Part shown: piece after piece, positions 45,092-57,949 of the stretch
Numbering within the stretch: position 1 is the stretch's first letter
How the letters are laid out: the number at the start of each line of letters is the position of its first letter
Origin: Nepenthes gracilis
Lineage: Eukaryota; Streptophyta; Magnoliopsida; Caryophyllales; Nepenthaceae
NCBI GenBank assembly: GCA_033239525.1
Contig: BSYO01000019.1
Location: 3,849,087-3,913,086 of the forward strand
Reading direction: 5' to 3'
DNA length: 64,000 bases
Program-made: the position numbers and the translations under genes
The notes under the pieces: generated by a model
Told to the model about the DNA's origin: nothing
The model's input: only the letters and a program-made list of their open reading frames with translations
The model's database searches: none

Positions 45092-45755
45092 TGATGGGTC
45101 TAGTATCTAAAAGGGCTAACCTAAAATCCGGCCCGTAGAGATAGGGCGCTCTCAAAGTAGCATCCCAACAAGAATTTCTCCAAGTTCGAAATCTAGAAGG
45201 TGCAGCTGAAGGCCCAAACAGCTTAACTCAAGTCGACCCCGTAGCATACGGGCTATAAACGTTAATCAGCAGTCCAGCCTAGCCCACTCGGACTCAGTAG
45301 ATAAATGCAAACTGCTACTATCACCAAGTAATCCCTTACAAGTATAGGAGCAAAAATCATTGGCGACAACTACCAACATGTCACCCTAAGAATTTTGGCG
45401 ATGCAGAGTTCTAGAAATGAAAGCATGACGATAGCTCCTTCATAGGCACAAAGTCATAACACATGTAGCCCACAACAGTAGGCACACGATGTCGGCCACA
45501 AAAATCCAACAATGTCGTTTGAGGATGTCAAAGAGACACAACACCATAATGACCGAGACATGTGCCCACGTCGCAGAGTGTCATGACATGTTAGTTTGCT
45601 GGGTCGGTTATGTTGGTTGACGCTTCGTCTCTCTATGCAACGCGCTAATAGTCTAACGACCCAAAGGGCTAGATCAATGAGTTGGCGGCGTAGCATGGGT
45701 AACAATGCCCAAACATGCCCCATATCCAAGAAAATAGTAGACTAACAACGTGCAA
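45092..45755 (+). mobile_element. LTR fragment R1, unit A
   Basis: It begins TGATGGGTCTAGTATC, has a truncated right end near 45755 and corresponds to 56153-56805 in unit B. The first ~390 bp are also related to 57950-58345, which carries a longer form of the same repeat. It is a 5' piece of an LTR with no coding frame. Confidence 0.6.
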
Positions 45756-47438
45756 TATATTTTTTATAATATTTTATATGATTTTATTTTTTAATAGTTT
45801 TTACCTTTTATATTTAAATATGAGTCATACCGTTTCGACACGTAGAATGACATGACCCAATATAACGTGGGTCACGTACTATATTCAAACAAGACATATA
45901 AGTTCCATATCATGTCCAAAATAGCTGGTATTATCAATGTGCTGTATTAGGTACGACACATTTATATTTAATGACTTAAATAAATAAATAATATTCGATC
46001 AATATAATAAATATTAGAATTGATATTTTTGTAAAATATATATATAAAAGAAAACTAAAAGTCAAATCAAAGCCTCTGTCATGTCTTTATTAGTGACATA
46101 AATGATGCAATAATTGATGAATTAAAAACTTTCAATTTGTCCTCCATTGCTCGTCACTACCATTGATCTTGAAATGAGATCGCTTCCATGATAAAAACCA
46201 CTCTACATTTCCACATCACGTGAAATTATAATTTAATTATTCTTCTTCTATTTTCTATAATTACTAATTTATTTTAAAAAATTATAATTTAATTATCTTA
46301 AATAATATTTTCAAAAAATCCATTAAAACACTACTAATAATTTTAAAAATAAACCATTAAAGTTAAAAAAAAAAAGGGTATTATACGTTGATGGGTGATA
46401 TAACCCTCTCAATCTGAATCTATGGAACCTTAGAATCACTGCAAGATAGAGACCTTCCATCAATTCTTGTCGTCCAATTAAAAATATAATAATATTATTT
46501 TAAAATTTTTATCATTCAATTTTTACCATTCAACGGCCTTAGCATGATCGGGCATGCATCCTTTTGTCAAAGGAATGAAGTCGCGTGGTTTTATAATAAT
46601 AATTAATCACAAAATATATTATAATTATTATATTTTTAATAAATAAAAAATTTTAACATTGATACATATTTGGAAAAAAAAAAAGACTTAATCATATGAG
46701 TTATAGAGCAAGCTTTGAATATTATGAAATCACAAGTCATGAATGCTATACATATAAATAAGAGGTTGCTGGATTTAATTATCTGTCTAAAAATTTCTTA
46801 TTAAATTTTATAAAAAAAAAATTATTTTATTAATTGTTAAATTATTATATTATTTTATAGTATAAAATTTGAACATTAAATATACATAAATTCATGCTTA
46901 CTTTTCTTATCTAGAAGAAATATAGAACGATTTTTCTATTCCTTTACCACTAAATTAATTATGGAGTTAGTAGACTATAGTATGTGTAGTTTGTTGTTAT
47001 AATTTTCTAAAGGCATGAGCCTTTTATAAATCATAAAAAATAAAAGGGTGAAGAAGAAGGAAGTTATCAATACTTTCTTTAGTCAAAATTGAAAAAAATG
47101 AGTCAGTCCTTTCACATTATCTTACTTACGATTCGATGGATAATTTTATCATCTATAGGGTGTAAAGATGACTAATTTTTTAAATTTTAAAAATAATATC
47201 CTTTCTATTAAAGATTAGATTAATTAAGAAAATAACTTTTCTAATAAAATATAATATAATTATACGGAGTCATAACTTTAGATTATTTTAATTAATTATT
47301 AAATATGTGTTACGTTATATATAATAATTCTAATATTCCGCTAGTTCTAAAGTAATGGATTTGAACCCTTATTGAATAGGGACGGATCGAGTCATTTAGA
47401 ATGATCCGACACAACCAACACTATTTACAATAATCATT
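45756..47438. other. Duplicated AT-rich intergenic DNA, unit A
   Basis: No gene is visible. It is closely matched by 61200-62884. The segment near 46198-46400 (acgtgaaattataatt... to ...taaagttaaaa) has a diverged extra relative at about 60310-60690. Confidence 0.6.
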
Positions 47439-50230
47439 GTCACGTCCCAAATTTTGAGCATGATATTAACACTTAATAAATATCAATTAACCAAATAACT
47501 GAATAATAATTTTTGAAAATAAATTTTACGTTAATACACTGACCGACCACGATATAGATGTGTACTCCGAACCATCTATAACATAGGACCCAAATATGTA
47601 CTCCGAACCATTTGTACCCATTCAGAGGTGTGACAGAACGGTTTGTTTTCTCGAATGACCTCTGTCAATAAACTTACTTAGCCAAATCGGCCTAATACGC
47701 AATCATTTTAAAACATCTAATTCTGTAAAAAAATCGAGTAGAATTTTCTCTAAAAGCAAACAAAAACTATACATAGAAACCTAATAAATCAATCTGCACA
47801 AGCATATAAATATTCAGGCATCCATATTCTTCCGCAACACAAACACAGGATCTGCAGTTATTTATATCATCCATGACTCCAATATAATAACTCAACTACT
47901 ATATATGATCAAAGATAGATGCCATTTATGCCTAATTAAATCCAAAATCTAAAAAATACAGAAGTAGAATTAGATCCATAAACAACCTGTGAAAGTATAA
48001 CAATAGGCCATATTAATAAGCAACTTATTATAACACAATTAATAAACAACACTACTCTAACTTGACTCTTTATATTTCAATACATTAAATATATCCAAAA
48101 CTCTAAGTTTCCAAAATCTAGCAATTTTTTTCTAGGCAAAATCCCCTCTCCTCACTCTATCTAATTGGGCATCAACTCGTGGCTCTCATCTGGAAGGACG
48201 AAGAGGCAAGGGTATGCTTAACAGCTCAATATGTATATCATGAAATATCGAGGATAAATAATATAAACATAGTTAAGTAGAAGAAAGATATTTAAACATG
48301 AAAGAGATGCATATATAACTATCTTGATTCAAACAAGAAAGCTTCATGATTCGTTCTATATTCATTTAATTTATTCTTGTATCTCGTCTTAATTATTAAT
48401 TTTATACTGAAGACTTATTTTATTTGGGGGCCAAGTATCAGTAGGTCTCACTGACAAATGAACGGTTGGTCGTGGCCCGAATTGTGTACACCTACACAAT
48501 CAAAGTCCAATCTCCTCCTATTATGGACCCAGAGGCGGGTCATCTATGCACAATCCCTATAGATAGGGCCATTAGCCATCTAGCGGTTTTAAAATAGATC
48601 ACGACATTCTACTATAATATACTAAGGCATGCCAAGAATACTACACGATATATTGACCAAGATACGGTCATTGGCATGTCTAAGCTAGTTATCCATAACC
48701 CTTGGTCTAAGTATTTGTTCAATAGGAAATTCTGTTCTCAGTATAAAATCATTCGTTTCTCACTCTACTAGTAAGCGTTCTAAAAAATCAATCAGTCCAA
48801 AGTCCATCTCTCGATTACAAAATTTCCTCCATCTTTGAGTTTCATTTTTTCTTTTTCCATAAACATATTCGATATAAATTTTTTCATATTTTCATGGGCT
48901 TGGGTCCTCATACGATCTTAGTTCATGCATGATTCTTCCTTGGAGCTTAACATTTGATATAGGTTTTCATATTTCCTTGTGAGCTTAAGTCTTTCGTATT
49001 CAGATTCCATGCATAATTTCTTTTAGAGCCTAAAGAATTTAGGGATTCCTTTTTACATTAAACCAAATGGAATCTTAAACTTTCGATTGATCATTTTTGA
49101 CAAATGGTTCATAATATGATTTTTAGAACATTTAAGATTAATATATTCATGATATGTGCATAATTTATCATAAGGCTTGGAATAAAGAACTCTTACTATC
49201 GAAAAGTAGATTGACTTGAAAGGCTTTTGGATACGAATTTCCTTCACAATTAAAAATGCTAAAACTTTCAAAATATAATTGAAATTATATGGTAACATAT
49301 CACTTAATCAACAATTAAACAATGTGAAATTCGCAAAATATTGCTTATGGACCTCGGGTGAACAATACCCGCACATGAACAATGTGTGTAAACAGCACTC
49401 GATTACGCATATCAATCAATTCTCTCTGAATTACGAGGGCATCAAAGGGTATCTTACCAAATTCAAGACATGAGTGATTATAATCGCAAGTCAATTTATA
49501 TATCAAATTTAATTTAATCCACTAAATGGGCACGGGCGTGGGTGAGGGTCTCTTTAAACGAAATTTCACATAAAATCACAAATTCGGATATCCAATCGAT
49601 AAACTAACATATCCAAGTTGTGGGTAACCATATTCTATCCACAAATGAAGAAAAAACCCCAAAATTTTGCAGGTAATTTGTTCGGGCGGGGGTCTAGGGT
49701 CTCACGAACAGAAATCCACATAAACCCACCAAATTGGATATCCAATTGACAAATTAACTTATCTAGGATATGGACAATGATATTCTAATCTCAATTTATG
49801 TAAAAGTCCCAAAAAGCGAAAGCTGAAACCACTTGAGGTGCGGGTGAACAGTACCAACACGAAATGAACATGCATAAAAATGAAAAAGGAGAATATGAGT
49901 GCACTTGTCTCAACCCAAACTACAACATTTTCGACTAAATTGAAGTAGGAATCGGACTCAAAAACCTCCATTGCCTCTTCTTCTTCTTCATGTGGCTCTC
50001 TCCCTTGTAGTGGCCTCCCGCAACTGCTGCCGCGGCTCCAGCTCACCGCGCTAGCCTGTCACCCTCGCGTGACCTTCGCTGGCCACCGTACGCCACCTAC
50101 CCCGTGGCATAACCCTCTTCTCTCTCTCCCCCCCTCTTTCTCTCCCCCGAAACCCTCAGCTAAAACCCTGCAACCCCTCGTTGCCACTCTCCCCTAAAGA
50201 GGATGGCCCATGGAAGGGGCTAGGCGCGTT
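47439..50230 (-). mobile_element. LTR of family C, copy C2
   Basis: The + strand edge reads TGTCACGTCCCAAATT. It is related to C1 (30859-33177) and nearly identical to C3 (62885-64000) over the overlap. A CT- and GC-richer end (about 49980-50200) corresponds to the CT-rich end of C1. The right edge is approximate; neither a second LTR nor an internal region is attached, so it is a solo or truncated LTR. Confidence 0.6.
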
Positions 50231-52156
50231 ATCATTGCCCTAGTTAAAAAAAGTGCGGACGTCAATCACATTCTCGTCAGCCATGAAGTTGAAGGAGAAG
50301 GAAGGAAGCAAACGCTTAGAAAATTTTTAGAAAAAAAGCATGGAAAGTCTGAAAACAAAGAGATTGGAGTACTCAAAAACATGTGAACACCGGAGAAGAA
50401 CGGCCTCATAAACGTGCGCTCATCATTATGGACATGTGTCACTTTTGGAGAGAATGTAGTTGAATTGAATCCTTTGGCATATTGATTACTGGGATCATAA
50501 ATTCACTGCATGTAAACACGTAACCAACTTTTTGACTGACAATCCGGGGATATGATGGCGCGTCGTTTAAACTGCCACCAGTCCCATTTTGGCATAAATG
50601 ATCGACGAATCCGGCCAATGATCTTCTCAGGAAGCTTTTCGGATCTTGATTTTATGGTCAACAATTGCATACAACACTATCAGTAGACTGAAAGTCATCA
50701 CCAGTTTCGTCACTAGGTCACCTCAGGAAGGTAACCCAACTACTCACGTCTCATCTTGAATATGTTGGAGGTTGGAGTCTCAGGCCACTAACATAGGAGG
50801 TTAGTGATGGGTACACCAGTAATGGGCTGCCCTCAGAAGGTGGAATGACACAAATCTACGACGGTCCGTTTACGCCTGGACGATTAACGCCAACCATTGA
50901 CTGGATGAAAGGCCAATGAGTCATGAGAAGTCCAACAGTAGGACGAACAACTTGCTCCCAAGATAGTCAACACTTCCATTGACCGGAAGCTTGACCGGTT
51001 AACAGTTTGAAAACCAGGCCTTAAGCGAGCCAAGTCCAATTTGGCCCATGCATCCATCTATGACCAGCAACGATTTTTTCCTCTAATTTCGTGCTCTCTA
51101 TAAAAGTAAATTTGTTTCGTAACGGTCATCAGCAGATTCAATGTGTATCCCTAAAGGAAGGCATCAGAATCCTTTCCCTATCTGTTGGAAACCCTAGCAG
51201 TTACAGAACGCGAAAATAAGGAAATCAATCTAACGACCGTTACAACCATAAAGGCATTACGCTAGAAATGAAAGCAATTCGAGTAAAGCGCAAGAATCAA
51301 GCCTCTCTACATAGGGAAGGAATCGTAGCACAATGGCTATAAAAAGCCATGAAGTTCTCACTCCAAGACACGCTGGAACTTGCTCAACAAATGTTCTCGT
51401 TACCCTACATAGCACTATACAATAAAAGCTCTCACGCTTTCAGCATTTTAGCGCTCTTTCTCCGTCGCTCTCTTTGCTACTACGTTCCTAGGGACCACAA
51501 TACTTAGATACTTCGCTCCACATGAGCCATAAAAGCCTTTCTACTTGCGAGAGCACCACCACGTTACAGACATTTTTTATAGATCGCATCTCATCGCATC
51601 TACCTTCTTATTTTGTAAGCTGATTACTAACTCAATTATCGGAGTATTTTCGGTGGGATAACCTCTTACCTTCACTTGACCTTTTGTTCATAGTTGTAGT
51701 GTGTAGGATCTAAATTCAGTGGACGAAATCGGACTCAGATAAACGACTTGACCCGAATATGTTAGAAATTTGGATTCATGACACATTACAAATATGTCAA
51801 ATTGACAACTTGTAAAATTTTATTAAAAGTTATTTATTTGTGTCAATGTACATTATGAACATCAATTCGACGTTCGTGCATATTATGAAATTAATTTAAT
51901 TTATTTTTCTGGTATTATTAAAATCTGAAAGATATATATTTTTATATAATTAGACATTATAAGCTTTCCATGAATATTTTACATGAGAAATTTAAATTAT
52001 AATCAATTATAAATAGATTTATTACCATCAAAATAATTAAATCAATCTAAAACTAAGAAATAACATGAACCATAAATACAAATCCATACCCTCTTATTTA
52101 GTATCGTGCCCATATTGTATGCTTGTGTTGTGTATAACTTGCAGGCCGTACATCTT
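50230..52156. mobile_element. LTR-like debris between the two duplicated units
   Basis: It contains TATA-like motifs (CTATAAAAGTA near 51100, CTATAAAAAGCC near 51338) and, near 51628-51660, a 'taactcaattatcggagtattttcggtggg' stretch that recalls the 'actTGAGCGTCGGAGTG...' segment of plant Tat/Athila-type LTRs. No protein is recognisable. Confidence 0.45.
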
Positions 52157-52600
52157 GTCACACCCAATTATAATAAAGTTAAGAATACAATTAAATTGAG
52201 AAATAAATAAAAAAAATAAAATGTTGAGAATGTTAAAAAAAAAGCGGAACAAGTTCCAAAATAGAAATACGAGGCATAGATAACTAATTCTTCGGAAAGT
52301 TTTTCAATATTTTTCCTTCTCTTTGACATGTATACTTATTGTTTTCCTCATACATCTTTGGCAGAGCTAAAAATGTAAAAATAAGAAATAATGATCATAA
52401 TAAAGAGATATCAGGAGCATAATGACAATAAAATAGAAGGCAACTGAATAAGAGAATGTAGATCATTATAGGCATAATATCAGTATTTGAAAATTTAAAG
52501 ACGTGAGGAAATACAATAGGTAAAAAACAAGTAGTCATATATCATCAATGATAATGACATACATATGAAATTTATTGAACTAATTAAACCATCCAGCTAA
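52157..52600. other. 3' flank of copy 4, possible LTR edge
   Basis: TGTCACACCCAATTATAAT at 52157 resembles a family-C LTR start; the rest is AT-rich with no gene seen. Confidence 0.4.
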
Positions 52601-52672
52601 CAAAATACATTTGCTTGCTTTCTTATTTCATCCTTGAAACTCAAACATATTATAGAATTAATTTAGTGGGAT

Positions 52673-52980
52673 TTAATTCTTCTTTAGAAATTCCATGACT
52701 TTAATGTGATAAGCAGAACAAACTACCCCCGAAACCTTGAAATCCTTTTTGCTTTAGCCATGTCCTTGAACTCATTCTCCGACCGCTCTTTACCCTCGTT
52801 AGAGTCAGCCAACATGATCAAGTCAAGGTGAAAGACTATCTTGGTGGCGGCGGTGGTGGTTTCAACTGCAGCCGGAAGGATGCACTCACATGCTATGACC
52901 TTGCCATGGTCTGGAAGAGATGCATAGCAGTTCTTCAATAATTTTATGCAGTGTTCGTCATTCCAATCATGGAGTACTCT
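52673..52980 (-). pseudogene. Copy 4 exon 4, frameshifted near its end
   Basis: It is taken to begin after CAAAG with AGAGTACTCCATGATTGG (R-V-L-H-D-W). Homology to copy 1 continues past the premature TAG to the ancestral stop at 52673. Confidence 0.85.
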
Positions 52981-53375
52981 CTTTGGTCGGTTAAATAAAA
53001 TAAAATGAGAATCAATATGTATTCTATTAAGAAATATAATATAAATAAATATCATTTTATTCAATTTACGTAAAAAAATAATAAATAACAGCAAGAGTAG
53101 GGTGTGCCACAAGCTGGGGCAAAGGATGGCAACTCACGTAAGTCTATATGGATTGTTCTAATATTATCTTATATTGATTGTTCTAATTTCTATTGTATTC
53201 GATCCTAAATGTAGTCATAAAAATATTGAAAAAAAATTTATGGATTATTATTTTGGCTAAATTATAAATAAATGGACAATTATTTTTGTTCCCTCTTTTT
53301 TTTTAATATAGCTCACTACATTAACCAGTATATTGCAAATAATAATGAGAAAATATCATGGAAATTCAGACTCAC

Positions 53376-53440
53376 CTTCAAAATTATGGCATCACCTTTA
53401 GGAATACGGATGAACATGTCTCCTCCTACATGTTGAACAC
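53376..53440 (-). pseudogene. Copy 4 exon 3
   Basis: 65 nt, intact borders, encoding GVQHVGGDMFIRIPKGDAIILK as in copy 3. Confidence 0.85.
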
Positions 53441-54042
53441 CTATATATATAAATAGATATAATTATTCATATGATTTTTATTTATTATAAGCCAAATTAT
53501 CTCATATTATTGGAATAAATGAGTAAGTGACTCCAACTTATAGGTGGAAAGAATTTCTTTTCTCGAGATGCATTGTCCGTAACAAAACAATACATGACAG
53601 AGGCTAGCGATTGGAAACATCTTACATCTTCCTTTAAAATAGGTAATACTTTGAATAAAGATAAGCTTAACATCCAAATTCAATAATGGCACCGAATGTA
53701 GTATTTCACACAGGTGCCTCCAATATGATCACATAATACCTCTTTATTAAGAGTTATATAGTGTGGTAAATTATCCCACGTAGGATGAATGAAGATATGA
53801 TCTTATTTTTATGAATGTAAAGGTTTTATTATACATTCAAGATGTCAATTCAAAGACAAAATTGTACAAGTTAAGGTTTGCAACTAAATGCATTTCACAC
53901 ATTCCCCTGAAATTAATAATAACACCTTAAATAACAATCGGCCCATGTTGTGAGGATATATACATATATGGTCATTGCTTACTTTAAAACTCAGCAATAA
54001 TGATATTTATAAAAATTTATACTAATGCCTCTAATATAAAAT

Positions 54043-54074
<32 letters not shown>

Positions 54075-54405
54075 GTCATTGCTTACTTTAAAACTCAGCA
54101 ATGATGATATATATATGTATATATATTTATATATGTCTCTAATATAAAATCATGATCACCTCTTCATTGTGCATATATTGTGAGGAAGATTGTGTCATAT
54201 TAAATGAGTGAAATGATGACCATATGAAATAGTAAAATATTCTATCCCTTTCTAGATGACTTCAAAGACAAAATGGTATGAAATAAGACTAGAAATTAGA
54301 TAGGTCCCATGCCATTTTTCAAAATTGGCACTATTTCAACAGAAAATAGACCCGACTTTAAAACTCAAAAAAAGTTGCTCTTTCTATATAAAAGTTGTAA
54401 AATAT

Positions 54406-54715
54406 GGGAAAAGGTGGAGAGTCTTTGATGACGTGAAGGAGGTCGAAATTGATGCCCTTAATCATAGGGTACTTGGAGATGATCATACTAAGGGTGGTTC
54501 CAATCCCTCCGCCTACATCTACCAATAAGGATAGGCTCTCAAATCCTTTGTAAGCCTCAAGGATTTTCTTCATTATAAAAGTTGAATGATTGGACATGGC
54601 ATTGTTAAAGATCTTATTAAACTTGGGGTCCTCTTCATTGTACTGAAACATCGTCCTTCCATACGCCGTGTTAAATGGAATCCCACCTTGAAGAACAGCT
54701 TCTTTCATATAGTGC
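54406..54715 (-). pseudogene. Copy 4 exon 2 with lost splice donor
   Basis: Acceptor TGCAG is intact and the frame is open through [11 protein letters not shown] and [16 protein letters not shown]. The donor GT is replaced (minus strand reads TTCCCATATTTT), so translation would run into the intron. Confidence 0.85.
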
Positions 54716-55112
54716 CTGCAATCGGTCATTATATTTCATGAGCCACGGTGCCAATTTTTTAAAACTCTCATAAATTTTCTTTAGAGATATTATTACTTAT
54801 CTTTACAATATTCTTAAAAGATATATTATAGTGTTTTTTTATTATTATTCAAAGAGAGGTGATTAACATTATTATATAGTTCTCTATAATATTATAGAGT
54901 TTTTTATTAACTCTATATTTTTATAAAGTTCTCCAACATTATATCAATATTATTGCACAAATCAAAATATACTAACTGAATTTTTTGATAGCATAAAATT
55001 AATATTAAAATAAAAATTACATAAAAAATTTGAGAGATATTATAATAGATTAATTTATAAAAAAATGGCAGAATATAAAGACTGAATGAGAAAAGTATTA
55101 ATATATAATTAC

Positions 55113-55528
55113 CATTTCTCCAAGGTAACCCTGTCCTCACTGAAAAGCAAAAGGGCAGCCAATGAGACGCCATCTTCGTTCTTCGTCAAGAACTTACAAA
55201 CAGGTGCAAGCCGGTAGAGCCGCTCTGCATGGCCGTTTGGCAGCATCCGAAGAGAGCAAGTGACAACAGAGTAGCTGGCCAGGAGGCGAAGCATACGGTC
55301 TAACATCACGGCGGAATCCGGTATGCTGGTAGGTAGCTTGGCTGCGATCTCTGCAGGTGACAAGTAAGCCTCCGGACCGGCTCTCTTTATGATTTCGAGC
55401 ACGTCCAGCTCAATAATGGCTTTTAGAACCATTGGTAGCAATGACCCACTTACAAGTTCCATGGCATATGAGAATAGCTCTTCATCCTCTGATGGGCTCT
55501 ATTTTGTCTCTTTTATCACTGAATCCAT
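55113..55528 (-). pseudogene. Copy 4 exon 1 with nonsense codon 10
   Basis: 416 nt, 95%-like match by eye to copy 3 exon 1. The frame is open except TAG at codon 10; donor TG|GTAATT is intact. Confidence 0.88.
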
Positions 55529-55621
55529 ATTAGTTTAGTGGTGGTAATAATGGTGATGTAGGACGAGTAGCAGGTGGTGGTAGTGGCCAGGGATGATATA
55601 ATTTTTCAGTTGTGGAAGATG

Positions 55622-55750
55622 CTTTATATGGTGTGGTTGTCCCAAGGGGGTGGAAAAATTTTTCAAATGATATAAATAAATTAAATTAACCAAGTCAAAT
55701 GGTGAATGATGGTGCAGTTTGATCTTGATAGATGAATAATTGTTCACTTA
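55622..55750 (-). promoter_or_regulatory. TATA-like element and proximal promoter of copy 4
   Basis: CATATAAAG on the - strand at 55630-55622, then the proximal block shared with copies 2 and 3. The triplet tract in the leader (55535-55580) is shorter than in copy 3. Confidence 0.55.
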
Positions 55751-56152
55751 TTATACTATTAAATATTACTTATTATTTTGATTTTTTATGTAATGTATAG
55801 CAAATTTTATAAGATTTGATAAATATATAAAAATATTATGAATGGATATAACTACAAAATTAGGCCCAATTAATTTTTTTAATGAGTATGGTCATAGGTA
55901 AAAGTATTCAGTTCAACTCAATCCAACTTGAGTTATAATATTTTTTTATAAATATAATATAACATACAAATATTCATCCATATATTTTTATTTAATTTGG
56001 TTATTAAATAAGGATATGTAAGATGCTAATTTATTAAAAAATATTTAAAATAAGAATAAAATATATCTTCTAATACTATTCAGTTTTAAGATCAAGTAAA
56101 GATATGTTCCTTAATTGAACATATCACCTAATTTGTATTCAATAATTGGTTG

Positions 56153-56805
56153 TGATGGGTCTAATATCTAAAAGGGCTGACCCAAAATCCAACCTGTAGA
56201 GGAAGAGTGCTCTGGAAGTAGCAGCCCAACAAGAGCTCCTCCAAATTCGAAATCTAGAAGGCACTGTAGAAGGCCCAAACAGCTCAACTCAAGTCAACCC
56301 AGTAGCATACGGGCTATAAAAGTTAATCAGTAGTCCAACCTAGCCCACTCCAACTCAGTAGATAAATGCAAACTGCTGCTATCACCAAGTAGTCCCTTAC
56401 GAGTATAGGAGCAAAAATCATAGGCGGCAACCGCCAACATGTCACCCTAAGAATTTCGGCGATGCAGAGTACTAGAAACGAAAGCATGATGATAGCTCCC
56501 TCATAGGCACAAAGTCATAACACATGTATCCCACAACAGTAGGCACATGACGTCGGCCACAAAAATCCAACAATGTCGTTTGAGGATGTCAAACCAAAAT
56601 GACCGCGACATGTGCCCAGGTCGCAAAGTGTCACGACATGTTAGTTTGCTTGGTCGGTTATGTTGGTTGACGCTTCGCCTCTCTACGCAACACTCTAATA
56701 GTCTAACGACCCAAAGGACTAGATCAATGAGTTGGCGGCGTAGCATGGGTAACAATGCCCAAACATGCCCCATATCCAAGAAAATAGTAGACTAACAACA
56801 TGCAA
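56153..56805 (+). mobile_element. LTR fragment R1, unit B
   Basis: Counterpart of 45092-45755; it ends at the same 'actaacaac.tgcaa', after which unit-B-specific sequence begins. Confidence 0.6.
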
Positions 56806-57949
56806 CCTGACGGGCTCGAGCCAAATTTGATTAGTTTACATCTCAGCTATATGTTCGAGACCCATTATTGCCAGTCGGGTTGTTAGAAGATTAAATTACC
56901 AGTGGTCTGAGTTGTCAGACTATCAGAAATTACTCAACAAAAAGTAACATTTAAGTACTTTAACTATTCACATCATGTAAGAATATTAGAGACATACAAT
57001 ATGAAGAAATATAATACTTGATAGTTTCATTCATTAATTCCTTTGATAAAATACAGGCTTACAATAGCGAACATATGTCGCAAAAAGAAATAGAAATATA
57101 AGAAGCAGTGATCTAACTATAGACGTTCGGCCAACCATCAGGAAAGACAATTGCAAGAGGATAGCTTGCCTACCAAGCGCGGCAACGCCCAAGCCACTAG
57201 TACAACAAGAAGAGCATGAAAAAGCCCTCCCTTGCAAGATGAGGCGCAATGCACCTACTCTCACCTAGGAGGCGACCACCAAAAATTGTCCACCGAAGCC
57301 TCTGAGTCCATGAGTCTTCGTGAGGCTCAACGTGGCGACAAAGGCTAGGGCTCAACATGGATGTAAAAAAAGGAAGAAGCTCCTCCCCCAATAGATGGTA
57401 GAGCATCCCTCCACCTCTTCGGAACAGAATCAGAGAGGGCTACCCAACACCAATTGAGAGAAGAGGAAAGCAGCCCCCAAAACTCAAACCACACTTTGTA
57501 TAACATGATGATGGTTTGGGTTAGGCCTAAAAGAGGGTAACCAAGACGGATTTCAGACGCATCCTCGAGTATTATCTTTGAACATTGGACCAAAGCTTCC
57601 ATCGATCCTAGCTTGTGATAGTGTAGGCTCCATGTCAACTCTAAGCAGACACATTCATCTTTAGATGGGCAATGCTTCATGATGCGAGGCGTAGAGAGCC
57701 CATCCGTTTATAACCAAGGGAGGAGCTCAACCAGCATTCATCCGAGGAAATTATGCTAATGGTAGAAGATCACTCTCATCAGAGAATCACTATCAGCAAG
57801 GAATCGAATCAAAACCAAATCTTTAGAACAAAGTAAAGCTGCAGAACACTGGGAAAGGAGCATGCCTAGAAAAGAAAGCGTGCACAGGCCTACGATTAAT
57901 GTCCCATTAGGAACATGCCGGGAATAAAAATTTCAAACCACCCAATATG
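56806..57949. other. Unit-B-specific sequence, no identified gene
   Basis: GC-richer than its surroundings. The - strand has three overlapping short frames (57034-57264, 57197-57406, 57345-57680). The longest contains a WRDALPSIGGG string but resembles no family I recognise. It may be the interior of a degenerate retroelement whose LTR piece is R2. Confidence 0.35.

Larger units (their letters stand above)
42178..48554. repeat. Tandem segmental duplication, unit A
   Basis: It matches 53174-56805 and then 61200-64000 in the same order and orientation, with only scattered mismatches by eye (for example 47340-47600 against 62786-63048 differ at very few bases). Spacing between units is about 11 kb. 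The left edge is the gag junction at 42177; the right edge cannot be seen because unit B runs off the window. Confidence 0.85.
52673..55528 (-). pseudogene. COMT-like copy 4, all four exon positions, disabled
   Basis: On the - strand: exon 1 55528-55113, exon 2 54715 to about 54406, exon 3 53440-53376, exon 4 52980-52673 (ancestral stop at 52675-52673). Four lesions are visible. Codon 10 is TAG (55501-55499) where the other copies have TTG (Leu). The exon 2 donor, CCTGGTAT in other copies, reads CCCATAT, so the GT is gone (about 54404-54406). In exon 4 an A run and a G run (about 52724-52752) each have one extra base, shifting the frame and giving a TAG at 52725-52723 before the conserved VMEFLKK tail. 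Exon 4 still encodes VLHDWNDEHC with the catalytic His, CECILP and NEGKERSENEF. The tryptophan that normally opens exon 4 is replaced (AGA). A shortened product could start at the Met of MELVSG, but the splice and frame lesions remain. Confidence 0.9.
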
